A stretch of DNA of 64,000 nt from DAOTXR01 sp034435375 (lineage in GTDB: Bacteria; Chloroflexota; Anaerolineae; Aggregatilineales; UBA3940). Below the pieces are notes generated by a model. It did no database searches. It worked only from the letters and a program-made list of their open reading frames with translations, and had not been told where the DNA came from. This document shows positions 43,033 through 52,318 of this stretch, one piece after another; position 1 is the stretch's first letter, and the number at the start of each line of letters is the position of its first letter. The stretch spans positions 248,001-312,000 of the forward strand of contig DAOTXR010000048.1 of the NCBI GenBank assembly GCA_034435375.1, in the 5' to 3' direction. The translations under genes were made by a program, and so were the position numbers.

Positions 43033-44379
43033 ATGGACCTGTTTGAGCAGAGCCGCCAGGAGCAGTTTAAGCGTGAAGCGCCACTTGCATACCGGCTGCG
43101 TCCGCGCAATTTTGACGAGTTTGTAGGACAGGAGCATATTGTCGGACCAGGCAGGCTGCTGCGCCGAGCGATTGAGGCTGATCGCCTGACATCGGTTATC
43201 CTGTGGGGGCCTGCTGGAACGGGCAAGACAACACTTGCCAGCATTGTCTCCGAACACACCGCCAGCCACTTTGAGACTATGAGCGCGGTTCTGGCAGGGG
43301 TCAAGGAGCTACGCGAGATCGTTGATGCGGCCAAAGAGCGCCGTAAGCTGTACGGTCAGCGCACGGTGTTATTCATCGATGAGATCCACCGCTGGAACAA
43401 AGCCCAGCAGGATGCGCTTCTTCCCTATGTTGAGGAGGGTTTGATCATCCTGATTGGGGCGACGACTGAAAACCCGTACTTTGAGGTCATCAGGCCACTT
43501 CTGAGCCGCTCGCGTGTCTTCGAGCTTAAACCACTTACTGCCGACCAAATCCGTGATATCATCCAGCGCGCCCTGACCGATAAGGACCGTGGCTTTGGGT
43601 TCCGGCGCATCACGATCGATGAGGATGCCCTTGAGCATCTGGTGCGCATGGCAGATGGCGATGCCCGCAGCGCGCTCAATGCGCTCGAATTGGCTGTGCT
43701 GACCACGCCGCCTGGGGGAGACGGCGCAATCCACATTGACCTGATGGTTGCCCAGGAGAGCATCCAAAAGCGGGCTGTGCATTACGACAGCGGTGGTGAT
43801 GAGCACTACGACACGATCAGTGCCTTCATTAAATCGATACGCGGATCGGACCCAGATGCAGCTCTGTTCTGGCTGGGCAAGATGATCATCGCAGGGGAGG
43901 ACCCGCGCTTCATCATGCGTCGCCTGCTGATCCTGGCGGGTGAGGACATTGGACTGGCCGACCCGATGGGGATCGTCGTTGCCAGTGCCTGCGCCCGGGC
44001 CTTCGAATGGACCGGGTTGCCGGAGGGCGTGTATCACCTAGCTCTGGCTACACTGTACTTGGCCACTGCCCCCAAGAGCAACAGCGTGGGGGCTGTTTTT
44101 GAGGCAATGAGGATCGTTGAGGGTGGGGCCAGCACCGAAGTTCCGCTGCATCTGCGCACCAGCCCTCGCGACCGCACTGCCGATCACCCGACCTACAAGT
44201 ATCCTCACGTCTACCCGAACCACTTTGTTAGACAGCAATACCTGCCTGATGAGTTAGTCGATCAGCGCTGGTACCGCCCTTCCAATCTGGGCTATGAGCA
44301 GCAGATCGCAGCCTGGCTGGAGCACCTGATGGGCGAGAGTAGTGGGGGTGCAGGAAAGCCGGAGGACATAGCCAAGTAA
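43033..44379 (+). CDS. rarA: replication-associated recombination protein A (AAA+ ATPase)
   Basis: 448 residues. RarA/MgsA is a clamp-loader-like AAA+ ATPase that acts at stalled replication forks. Walker A is GPAGTGKTT (about 59-67), Walker B FIDEIHRWNK (about 116-125), followed by sensor 1 in IGATTENP and the arginine finger region LLSRSRVFEL. The C-terminal tetramerisation region has the typical YHLALATLYLATAPKSN and PLHLRT blocks. Length matches the family. Start ATG 43033 is at the usual position, with GGGCAG upstream. It is divergent from the deacetylase gene and convergent with the NACHT-FGE gene. Confidence 0.96.
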   Translation: MDLFEQSRQEQFKREAPLAYRLRPRNFDEFVGQEHIVGPGRLLRRAIEADRLTSVILWGPAGTGKTTLASIVSEHTASHFETMSAVLAGVKELREIVDAAKERRKLYGQRTVLFIDEIHRWNKAQQDALLPYVEEGLIILIGATTENPYFEVIRPLLSRSRVFELKPLTADQIRDIIQRALTDKDRGFGFRRITIDEDALEHLVRMADGDARSALNALELAVLTTPPGGDGAIHIDLMVAQESIQKRAVHYDSGGDEHYDTISAFIKSIRGSDPDAALFWLGKMIIAGEDPRFIMRRLLILAGEDIGLADPMGIVVASACARAFEWTGLPEGVYHLALATLYLATAPKSNSVGAVFEAMRIVEGGASTEVPLHLRTSPRDRTADHPTYKYPHVYPNHFVRQQYLPDELVDQRWYRPSNLGYEQQIAAWLEHLMGESSGGAGKPEDIAK

Positions 44380-44579
44380 TGCTTCTGGCGTGATTCCATG
44401 CCAGGGAGGAGACAGCCGCTTCAACGATGTGATCGCCGACCCCGTGGGCCCGCATGTGGGGCATGATCGCTTTGTCAAGCAGCGAGATTCGAGCCAGTCC
44501 AGTTTGTAGGTCTACTGCGCGTTGCGCTGCCGGGTTACGGGGACTGATCTCGCCAGCGGCTAGGCTGATCAGCTATAGG

Positions 44580-47492
44580 CTATTGCTCATCTCTTACCAG
44601 CCGGAACCCGATCAGTTGAACCCTCGCTTGCGGTTCACCTGGGCGGCGCTGCGTGCAGTGGATGTTCTGCCGCAAGCTGTCGTAGGCTCCACCTCGCAGG
44701 ACACGCGGCCCGGGAGCAGTCAGGTCCTCACGTCCATCCTCAGACTGATAAGGGTAGCCCAGCATCAGGCTACTACACCACTCCCACACATTGCCGGCCA
44801 TGTCGTAGATGCCTTCGGGGGTTTTGTCATGTGGAAAGATGCCAACCGCTGTTGTCTGCCCAACGCCGGCTTCACGGGCATTGGCGACATCGTCGCTGGC
44901 CCGACTTCCAAAGGGATATCTTCGATGCTCCAGACCGGCTGCTGCTCGTTCCCACTCTGCCTCGGTCGGCAGGCGGTAGGGTCTGCCGGTCTTTTTCTTT
45001 AGCCAGTTTGCGTAGGCCACCGCTTCATACCAGGTGACTCCCACTACGGGCCGGTTAGCAGTTCCCCATACAGGATCGTAGGCGTAGCCGCCCGGTTCAC
45101 CAGCACGTTTACGCCACTCCCACCCTGCGCTCGTCCAATATTCTGATCGACGGTACCCACCGTCCTCAATAAAGGCGCGGAACTGAGCGTTGGTCACCGG
45201 GAAGCGGGCCATCTGAAAGGGCTTGAGCGACACAGGGCACCGCTCTCCCTCATCGCCTATCTCGTAAGGTCCTCCTGAGATGGGCACCATCTCCGGTTCC
45301 AAGGAGCACACGCCAGGGCGAGGATCGCCCAGCCAGCCGAGCACGTCAGCGGCCTGGGCTCGCTCGATGGGCGTCAGATGCCCGCCTGTGACCAGAGCAA
45401 CCAGTTGGTTGATGACCTGCAGCACAATGCGCTTGCCGACATATTCATCCTGCTCGGCTGCCGGACGACCTACAATAGCTAACATCTCTGCTGCCCACCA
45501 CACCAAACGCCACCCGGCAGAGTCAGAGGGTGGAGCAGGAGGACACAACAGGCTAATGGCATCTAGAGGAATGTGGACGTTCTGTTGGTTGTAAACTAGG
45601 TGGCCCACTGCCAACAACAGCACTTCGTGCCAGATGTCGCCCTGGGTCGCCAGCCGGGCCACCCGACGCGCAAAGTCCCTGTCGGTGACCAAGTGCCGTC
45701 CGGCCAGAAACTCTTGGAACCCTCGGTGCAAGAAGGCGTAAGTCTGCTCACCCCGGCCATCCCTTCCACGGCTGACCAGCAACCCGGCCTGTGCCTCGAT
45801 GTACTCGCAGAACTTCTGCGCTTTGCCCCAATCGCCATCCAGGTAGATTTGTAGAATGCGCAGCACGTCGGCCTGAGGGATATTGGCTGCCAGAGCTTGT
45901 TGGTCTTGTGTGCTGTGGGCGTGGAAAGCCACCTCGCACAGCCCATTGACCAGCCGCTCCTCGCGAGTCTGAAGCTGATCAAGGATACCTGGTTCCCATC
46001 CACCTGTGGCGAGCCGCTTAGTGCGCTGCCATTCCCACAGCAGCAGTTTCACACAGTCGTCGTACAGGCGGGCGCGCTCGCGCGGCAGTGTACCTTTGTA
46101 GGTGTGCACGAGGGCCATTACAGTCAGCAGCATGGGGTTCTGGGCCAGGTCGTGCAGGTGACGGGTAGCGTTACGCAGTTCCTCGGCCTTGACCTTTGCA
46201 AGACGTTCGCTCAAGTATCCTAGGCGAGCCAGATTGTTGTACCAGTGCTCGACGAATGTGTCGATGCTCTGCTGGCTCAGCGGCGCCAGTGTGACCGCTG
46301 GGAAGCTGGTCAACTGCCAGGCTGGATCGGTGTAAGACAGCACGCGGCAGGCGACAATGAACTGACTGCGTGGATAGCGGTCGGCAAAGTCAGTCACCGC
46401 ATCCCGCACGATCTGGCGCAGCGGCGCCACCGTGATCTCATCTAGACCGTCAAAAAGCACCAGGCATAATCCGCGGTTGAGCAGGTCCAGGATACGACCG
46501 GCAAAGTCGCCCAGGTTGCGCTCAGCTAGCTGAGTTGTGATGTGAGACCAAACCATCGAGGCCGTACCACGCCGGGCATCTGGCGGGATGCTGCGCACAA
46601 AGTCGCGCAGATCGATCCTCACCGGCAGGAGCACCTCCCGCTTCCAGGTCACTGCCTTACGACGCCCCTGGCGGGGAACGGTGAGGCGCTCCAGATAGCC
46701 CCGCTTAGGGTATAGGCGTGCCCCGGCCAGACACAGTGTCAGAAAGTTGAGGAAGGTGGTCTTCCCTGATCCTGGATCACCGAGGATCACCAGCCGGCGA
46801 TTGCGCAGGACGGCATCCAGGGCCGGCACCGGGACGCGGTCATCGAAGCCGTCTCGCTGTCGCAGTGCAGCCTGGGTTCGCATAATGTCCAGCGGGACGT
46901 AAATTGTGTCGAGCCGGACATCCAGCGCCGAACGATCAGGCGAAGCCATATCCAGATTCAGCTCACCTAGCGGGATGCGATTAGCCACAGTGATCAGCCA
47001 CCACAGGTATTCACGTTCCACATCGCTGATGGGGGCATCTTCTGACGGAGTCTGTTTGCCATAGACCAAAGTGTCGACGTGGCCGATCACCACCTCTCCC
47101 CTGAGAATGTCACGCGCGGCCGCCCCGCCGTGGATGACCGATGTGCCTTCGCCGACCACTGCGCCGGGCATCACATCGCCCGTTGTGTTCGAGTCGCGGC
47201 CCGTGACAGGCATCGGAGACGCATCAGGGTGAGGCAAGCGCGGGGGGGCCGAGGGTGCTCTGTCAACCACGTCACGCAATTCGTCGGCGATGACCATCCG
47301 CATCTGATCGATCAGCCGGGAGAGACGATCGTTTTGGTCAGCGCCCTTACCAGCAGCAAGCAGCGCCTCCAGCTCCTTGAGCATCTCGCGCAGACGTTCC
47401 CGCTCGGAATGGCTCAGGTGTGGTGGATCGAGTGGCTGACCGTCGGAAGGTTGCATTGAGGACGGCCTCCGAACAACAGGCAAGTTAGACAT
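44580..47492 (-). CDS. NACHT NTPase with C-terminal FGE-sulfatase-like domain
   Basis: 970 residues. Residues 25-80 are an alpha-helical region; 100-145 form a glycine-rich low-complexity linker with repeated GDV, GEGTSVIHGG, ARDILRGEVVIG motifs. The NACHT domain has Walker A GDPGSGKTT (238-246), Walker B LVLFDGLDEI (344-353) and the ACR sensor segment near 381. Helical repeats follow, and residues about 735-970 are an FGE/SUMF1-like domain (YRLPTEAEWERAAAG, MAGNVWEWC, LRGGAYDS). Only one cysteine (NIHC) remains where active FGE enzymes have two, so it may bind rather than oxidise. NACHT-STAND proteins act as oligomerising sensors in conflict and anti-phage systems; this role is inferred. Confidence 0.9.
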   Translation of the reverse strand: MSNLPVVRRPSSMQPSDGQPLDPPHLSHSERERLREMLKELEALLAAGKGADQNDRLSRLIDQMRMVIADELRDVVDRAPSAPPRLPHPDASPMPVTGRDSNTTGDVMPGAVVGEGTSVIHGGAAARDILRGEVVIGHVDTLVYGKQTPSEDAPISDVEREYLWWLITVANRIPLGELNLDMASPDRSALDVRLDTIYVPLDIMRTQAALRQRDGFDDRVPVPALDAVLRNRRLVILGDPGSGKTTFLNFLTLCLAGARLYPKRGYLERLTVPRQGRRKAVTWKREVLLPVRIDLRDFVRSIPPDARRGTASMVWSHITTQLAERNLGDFAGRILDLLNRGLCLVLFDGLDEITVAPLRQIVRDAVTDFADRYPRSQFIVACRVLSYTDPAWQLTSFPAVTLAPLSQQSIDTFVEHWYNNLARLGYLSERLAKVKAEELRNATRHLHDLAQNPMLLTVMALVHTYKGTLPRERARLYDDCVKLLLWEWQRTKRLATGGWEPGILDQLQTREERLVNGLCEVAFHAHSTQDQQALAANIPQADVLRILQIYLDGDWGKAQKFCEYIEAQAGLLVSRGRDGRGEQTYAFLHRGFQEFLAGRHLVTDRDFARRVARLATQGDIWHEVLLLAVGHLVYNQQNVHIPLDAISLLCPPAPPSDSAGWRLVWWAAEMLAIVGRPAAEQDEYVGKRIVLQVINQLVALVTGGHLTPIERAQAADVLGWLGDPRPGVCSLEPEMVPISGGPYEIGDEGERCPVSLKPFQMARFPVTNAQFRAFIEDGGYRRSEYWTSAGWEWRKRAGEPGGYAYDPVWGTANRPVVGVTWYEAVAYANWLKKKTGRPYRLPTEAEWERAAAGLEHRRYPFGSRASDDVANAREAGVGQTTAVGIFPHDKTPEGIYDMAGNVWEWCSSLMLGYPYQSEDGREDLTAPGPRVLRGGAYDSLRQNIHCTQRRPGEPQARVQLIGFRLVRDEQ

Positions 47493-47567
47493 GGCTGCAT
47501 CTTACCTCGCTTTTGCCGGCAGACGTACTTCCCTCTAAAATAGTTGCCATCCCTAAAGGAGTCTCTA

Positions 47568-48071
47568 ATGTCAGACAAACCTGATCCTAATCCAAATGAC
47601 GAAAAAGAGGAAGTCGAAGAGAAGGGCTATGCCGTTGGTGGAGATCATATTGTGGTGCAGGGAGATGTAGGTGTAGGAGCCAGCATTGGACGGGGCTATG
47701 TTCAGGCAGATTACATCGCAGGGCGCGATTTGATCATTGCTACGGATGAAGTCCCGAAGGCCGACGACAAGAAGCAGTTTGCTGACCTCATGATCAAGCT
47801 GCGCGATCTGATCATCAAGGCTCACCAAGCCGGTGAACTCAGTGAACGCACTGCCAAAAAAGCGTTAGGGCATCTGGCTACGACAGCCGAGCTGGTTGCA
47901 AAAGAAGAAAAGCCACCCAAAAACCAGATCTTGAGCCGGCTTCAGTACGTAGCCGACGTGCTCGATGCCGCGGTGGACTACTTGAGCACGAGCGGCGGCG
48001 CTGCCCGGGTGGTACTCCAGGCGCTGCCTATCGCGACACTGTTGATCAAGATCGCCAGCCGCTTATTCTGA
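47568..48071 (+). CDS. small protein sharing the glycine-rich motif of the NACHT protein
   Basis: 167 residues, not a named family that I can assign. Residues 1-18 are charged. Residues about 20-57 form a glycine-rich stretch (GYAVGGDHIVVQGDVGVGAS, continuing to ADYIAGRDLII) of the kind found as N-terminal linkers in bacterial NACHT and other STAND proteins, and similar to residues 100-145 of the divergent NACHT-FGE protein. Residues about 65-165 are helical. ATG 47568 has AAAGGAG six bases upstream. It is divergent from the NACHT-FGE gene, 75 bases apart, and its stop overlaps the end of the convergent NACHT-HEAT gene by nine bases. It is a good candidate for an effector or adaptor that pairs with the NTPases through the shared motif. 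Confidence 0.8.
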   Translation: MSDKPDPNPNDEKEEVEEKGYAVGGDHIVVQGDVGVGASIGRGYVQADYIAGRDLIIATDEVPKADDKKQFADLMIKLRDLIIKAHQAGELSERTAKKALGHLATTAELVAKEEKPPKNQILSRLQYVADVLDAAVDYLSTSGGAARVVLQALPIATLLIKIASRLF

Positions 48072-51000
48072 TTCGGCGCGTGCTGGCAAACGAGGGATAG
48101 CAGGCCGCGCACGCTCAACGATCCAGTTCAGCGCCCACAGCAGTTCATCCTGAGCGCGGCTCTCGGCCTCCCACGAGGCATGGGGCGTAAGCTCCACCAG
48201 TGCGTCGGCTACGTCGCGTGCCACAGCTAGCATGTCCTCGCCGCTCAGGGGGGGATCGGGCAGGTTGCGGATCAGATGGCCCAGCGTAATGGCAGCCGCG
48301 CGGCGTACCTCTCCCGTCCCATTCTTGAGGTGCTCCCGTAGAATATGTAGCGTGTTCGACCCGACCGTGCGGGCATGGGCCAGGCTACGCAGGGCGGCTG
48401 CACGCACATGCGGGCTTTCGGCGGGGTTGGTTGCATCAAGCAGAATCTGTAGAACGGCTGAAGTGTTGTCCAGGGCTTGGCCCAAGACCTCCAGTGCTAG
48501 TGCCCGCAAACCAACCGCTGCCCGTCGGGCCTGGCTCGATCCAAACTCGCGCTGTACGGCCAGGTCCATGACGTGGTTGATCACTTCTGGCGGGAGTGGT
48601 GCATGCGCCTGGAGACAGGCCACTATCTCTCGGCCAGCATTTTCCCAATGGGTGCGCAGCGCTTGCACCAGAACCAGCAACGCCTGATTGGATAGGCCAC
48701 GCAACGCAGCCAGCGCCCGGATTGCCTTCAGCCCAATGGGATGGTCGGGCATGGCAGCCAGCGCCATCAGGTAGTCGATGATCTCAGGACCAGGATCCTT
48801 AAGGTGCCGGATTGTCTCCAGCGTTGTCTCACGCACGAGCATCTCGCGATCGCTCAGGAGCACATATAGCGCATGGCGAAGATCGTCATTCAGTTCCGGG
48901 ACATGACGGAGCGCCGCTGCCACTGCTCGCCGCACATGATAGATTGGATCGCTGATCATGTGGGCCAGCGCATGTGTTGCTTGGGCTGATCTCCAACCCT
49001 TGCGGGCCAGCGGCTCAACCACCGCTGCCCGAACACTGTCTGCCGGGTCATCCAGCCGCTCCACCAACGCAGCCAGCACCTCTGGCGTTTCATTGCGGCA
49101 GGTGCCCAACGCCATTGCCGCTGCCAGGCGAACACCCACATCCGGATCGTCAGTCCATCGCGCAAGTTGGCTGATAACTCCAGAAGGCAGCTCAATCGGA
49201 CGGGCCAGGGCGTTGATTGCCATCACACGCACTGGCGGCTCAGCCTCGGCAATGGCCCGGCAGATTGCTGCCATTGCATCGTCTGGCAGGTTCGAGACGT
49301 TGGCCAGCGTGTCGACTGCCCTCTGCCTGATCACAGGGTCATCATCGTCCAGCAACCGTAGCAACTCACCAACTACCTGGGGCGGTAGCGACCCAGCCTG
49401 TTTGAGCCGCCTCAGGCTCACCCGTCGCCTGACTGGGTCGTCGCTGTGCAGGAAGTCAACCCACATGTTCAGGACCTCGTAAGGGATCGGCGCTGCAGCT
49501 TCGAGCGTCCGCTGGCTGGCTGTGCACACCTGCTCATCGGGATCGGAGGTGAGCATCAATAGCAGTACATAAGCCTCTCGAGATAGGCTGCCGACGCGGC
49601 CCAAAGCTTCCACGATGGCACGTCGCACCAGCAGCGGAGCTTCACGCCCATGCGCCACCAGTGCATCGCGCCCCTCGACTAAGTGGGCAGGCCAGAACGT
49701 CACAGCATCAGCAGCAAATGCCTGGATGTGCTCGTCCGGTGCGGCGAGGTTGTCGATAGCGATCTGCAACGCGCGATGGCTAGCCGGTGTGCCATTCAGA
49801 TTGACCAGGTGACGGCGAGCGCGGTCGTAGATCAGGCTGAACCGTCCCAGACTGTCCCGATCCCCTTCCAGCCACAGCTGCATCAGTTGTCTGACGATCT
49901 CGCGCGTCAACTCTGCACGCACCTCGACGCCGCTGCCCAGTAGCCGGGCTGCAAAGAACAGATCGCGCTTGAGCAGCGACTCGAAGGGACTGGAGGCATG
50001 TCCAAACTGGGCTGCCCGCTCACCACGGGCGAGGATTGCTGCCTCAACCAACTCGGTCGCGTCATCCACTGATCGAAGTGAAGTGAAGCCCACAGCCAAT
50101 GTGATGACCTCATCCCAGCGCGGATCGTGCAGGCGCTCACGGATGCGTTGTGCAGCCAACCGATAGCTGGAGACTAAGTAGCGTGCCGCGAAGTACTCCT
50201 GAAGCCCGTGATAAATGAAGCCATAGCGCTGGGGAGCTAGCTCGATCAACACGCCGGAATGTACGCGCATCCGACCCAGAAAGTCCCCAATCGCGTCGCT
50301 TACCTGCTGTGGCGATGCCTCCGGATGCATCTGGCTCCAGATCCGCCCCAGGATCTCGCGCAGCTCGTGCTCGCGCAGCATTCCGGTCGGGCGTGAAGCC
50401 TGCATCCAGAAGGCTAGCTCAGCAAGCAGAGGAGTCGCCTCCTGCTCCAGCACCGACGGCGGACTGGTGGAACCTTGGGGCAGCCGCCACTCGCGGATCA
50501 GGGCCTCAGCTACCGTCTGGTAGATGGCCACCTGTTGGGGGACAAGTACCATCCCCGGATGGAATACGCCCACCAGCATCCGCAAGAGCAGAGGATTGCT
50601 GCCCAGCGTGTACAGACGTGGATTGCCTGTGATCTGGCGGGCCAGGGCTAGCGTATCCGAGTGGGCTTGACGCAGGACCTCGTCATCGCCCACCAGGGGG
50701 CGCTGGACTCGGGTCAGTGTCAGCTTCCAGCGCAGCAACAGGGAGTTGATCTGGCTACGCTCCAAAGGCTGAATGATATACGCAGCAAAATCGCGAGGAA
50801 GTGGCGTCGTGTGATAGCCTACGAACCGACTGGTGACAACAGTGCGGTTCCCCGTGGCCCGCCAGCCCATCGACGCCTCAGTGATGCTGGCCACCAACAT
50901 TCGCCGTTGGTCGTCACTGGCTGCCTGGTCGAGGCCATCCAGCAGTAGGAGGCACTGTCCATTTTCGATCAGCGCCGCAAGCAGCGATCCAACCCCCTCG

Positions 51001-52139
51001 TCGCCGGTAAGCTCAATGGCAGTCCGCAGCATGAAATCTTCAAGCGTCTCGTCGGCATGATGATCCTCAACAAAGTCAGCCAGGTCGATATAGATCGGAA
51101 GGGGACGAGTCAGCCTAAAGTTGCGGGCGGTGCCCTCTCCGCCTTCAGGCGATGGACTGCCAGGCTGAGATTCCAACAGGATGCGGGCATGCTCAAAGAC
51201 GAGATGGCGCAGCAACGTAGTCTTGCCTGCCCCACTGTCACCCAGGATAAGCACCTGGGGGTGATGGGTAAGCACCTCGTTTACCATCTCGCCAGTACAG
51301 TTTTCCAGCTCGCGGTAGCCCAATGGCTCGCGAAAGGTTCTCAACTCTGAGTCTTCATGCCCAGCAAGCTGATACCGCATGTAATAGACGGGCTTATCAT
51401 AGGCCGAGAGTGGTACCAGGCGTAGAGGGATATATACGTCGCTTAAGGGAACCGTAGTGTGAACGCTGCGCGGGTACCCGCGCGGGTCAATGTGACCGAT
51501 CCGCTCGCTGCATGCCGTGAGGTAAGCTGTAAGTGTGGCCTCGTTGAAGTGTCCACTGTGCAGAGCCGCCAGGTTTATCCCCGCTGGGCGTGCGGAGGCT
51601 GGTTCTCTTACAGGCAGGGCTTCGAGCAAATGCAGGATCTCTTCACAGACAAACAAATCTTCGAAGACAGGAGTCTGATCGATCAGGCATTGCTCCACGA
51701 TGTCCATGAAGGTCTGCATGGGGATGATCCAGTCTCCCCACGAGCGTGGCAGAGTTCGTCCTGTCTCGATTGTCACGGAACGTTGCAGCTCAGGATATAT
51801 ATCCCACAGCGCATCCGCTGCGCCCTGGAACCCGAAAAGGAAAGCTTGCCATAGACCTTCGGTGAAGGGGCGTTGTGCTGAGCCACTGTAACGCAGTAGA
51901 TCGGCAAAGTGCTCCAGCCAACGTTCGTGCGTGGCTGCATAGCTGCGGAACTCATCCTGAGCTTGATCAAAGGCAGCTGGCAGATCGCTGTTTTCAAGTG
52001 AGTCCTGAAGCCAATGCTCGACTATCACATAGGCCGTTGAATCCAGAGCATCTCCGTAGTCACGGGCACGCTCAAATAAGGATTCCAACAGCCGTGTCCC
52101 AGCCTGACTTAAGGCCGTCGTGATTAGCGAGATGGGCAT
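48063..52139 (-). CDS. NACHT NTPase with C-terminal HEAT repeats
   Basis: 1358 residues. An alpha-helical N-terminal region of about 290 residues precedes a NACHT domain: Walker A GDSGAGKTT (300-308), Walker B LLLLDGLDQA (397-406), and the arginine-bearing VVTSRFVGYHTTPL segment near 445. From about residue 760 to 1345 come many HEAT repeats (units such as VRRAIVEALGRVGSLSREA and IRQRAVDTLANVSNLPDDA) that could form a sensor superhelix. The stretch VPLSDVYIPLRLVPLS (230-245) before the NACHT parallels TIYVPLDIMRTQ in the NACHT-FGE protein. The tripartite layout (effector-like N-terminus, NTPase, sensor) is typical of STAND proteins. Function in defence or signalling is inferred. Confidence 0.92.
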   Translation of the reverse strand: MPISLITTALSQAGTRLLESLFERARDYGDALDSTAYVIVEHWLQDSLENSDLPAAFDQAQDEFRSYAATHERWLEHFADLLRYSGSAQRPFTEGLWQAFLFGFQGAADALWDIYPELQRSVTIETGRTLPRSWGDWIIPMQTFMDIVEQCLIDQTPVFEDLFVCEEILHLLEALPVREPASARPAGINLAALHSGHFNEATLTAYLTACSERIGHIDPRGYPRSVHTTVPLSDVYIPLRLVPLSAYDKPVYYMRYQLAGHEDSELRTFREPLGYRELENCTGEMVNEVLTHHPQVLILGDSGAGKTTLLRHLVFEHARILLESQPGSPSPEGGEGTARNFRLTRPLPIYIDLADFVEDHHADETLEDFMLRTAIELTGDEGVGSLLAALIENGQCLLLLDGLDQAASDDQRRMLVASITEASMGWRATGNRTVVTSRFVGYHTTPLPRDFAAYIIQPLERSQINSLLLRWKLTLTRVQRPLVGDDEVLRQAHSDTLALARQITGNPRLYTLGSNPLLLRMLVGVFHPGMVLVPQQVAIYQTVAEALIREWRLPQGSTSPPSVLEQEATPLLAELAFWMQASRPTGMLREHELREILGRIWSQMHPEASPQQVSDAIGDFLGRMRVHSGVLIELAPQRYGFIYHGLQEYFAARYLVSSYRLAAQRIRERLHDPRWDEVITLAVGFTSLRSVDDATELVEAAILARGERAAQFGHASSPFESLLKRDLFFAARLLGSGVEVRAELTREIVRQLMQLWLEGDRDSLGRFSLIYDRARRHLVNLNGTPASHRALQIAIDNLAAPDEHIQAFAADAVTFWPAHLVEGRDALVAHGREAPLLVRRAIVEALGRVGSLSREAYVLLLMLTSDPDEQVCTASQRTLEAAAPIPYEVLNMWVDFLHSDDPVRRRVSLRRLKQAGSLPPQVVGELLRLLDDDDPVIRQRAVDTLANVSNLPDDAMAAICRAIAEAEPPVRVMAINALARPIELPSGVISQLARWTDDPDVGVRLAAAMALGTCRNETPEVLAALVERLDDPADSVRAAVVEPLARKGWRSAQATHALAHMISDPIYHVRRAVAAALRHVPELNDDLRHALYVLLSDREMLVRETTLETIRHLKDPGPEIIDYLMALAAMPDHPIGLKAIRALAALRGLSNQALLVLVQALRTHWENAGREIVACLQAHAPLPPEVINHVMDLAVQREFGSSQARRAAVGLRALALEVLGQALDNTSAVLQILLDATNPAESPHVRAAALRSLAHARTVGSNTLHILREHLKNGTGEVRRAAAITLGHLIRNLPDPPLSGEDMLAVARDVADALVELTPHASWEAESRAQDELLWALNWIVERARPAIPRLPARAESE

Positions 52140-52253
52140 TCGGATTGGCTCTTTCCGATCACCGATCTAGGGCAAGTTCTCCTCAAAACCTGCCCCGATC
52201 ATGTTATGCTGTTTAAGGTTTCTGGCCTGTGCCGTTCTGCATGTGTTTTGCTT

Positions 52254-52262
52254 TGTTATAAT
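52254..52262 (+). promoter_or_regulatory. extended -10 promoter
   Basis: TGTTATAAT (TG at 52254-52255, TATAAT at 52257-52262) is a perfect extended -10 element. Transcription would begin near 52269, 50 bases before the GTG of the coiled-coil gene. No clear -35 box. Confidence 0.6.
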
Positions 52263-52318
52263 TGCGTTTGTGATGATATACTAATCTGCAAATTTTCGAA
52301 ACTCAATGGGCTCCACTC

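Noticed and set aside
44380..44570. Stop-free minus-strand stretch downstream of the NACHT-FGE gene, with a helical-looking segment (LARISLLDKAIMPHMRAHGV)
   Set aside because: No start signal and it runs on antisense into intact rarA. It could be a decayed C-terminus, but I could not assign a family.
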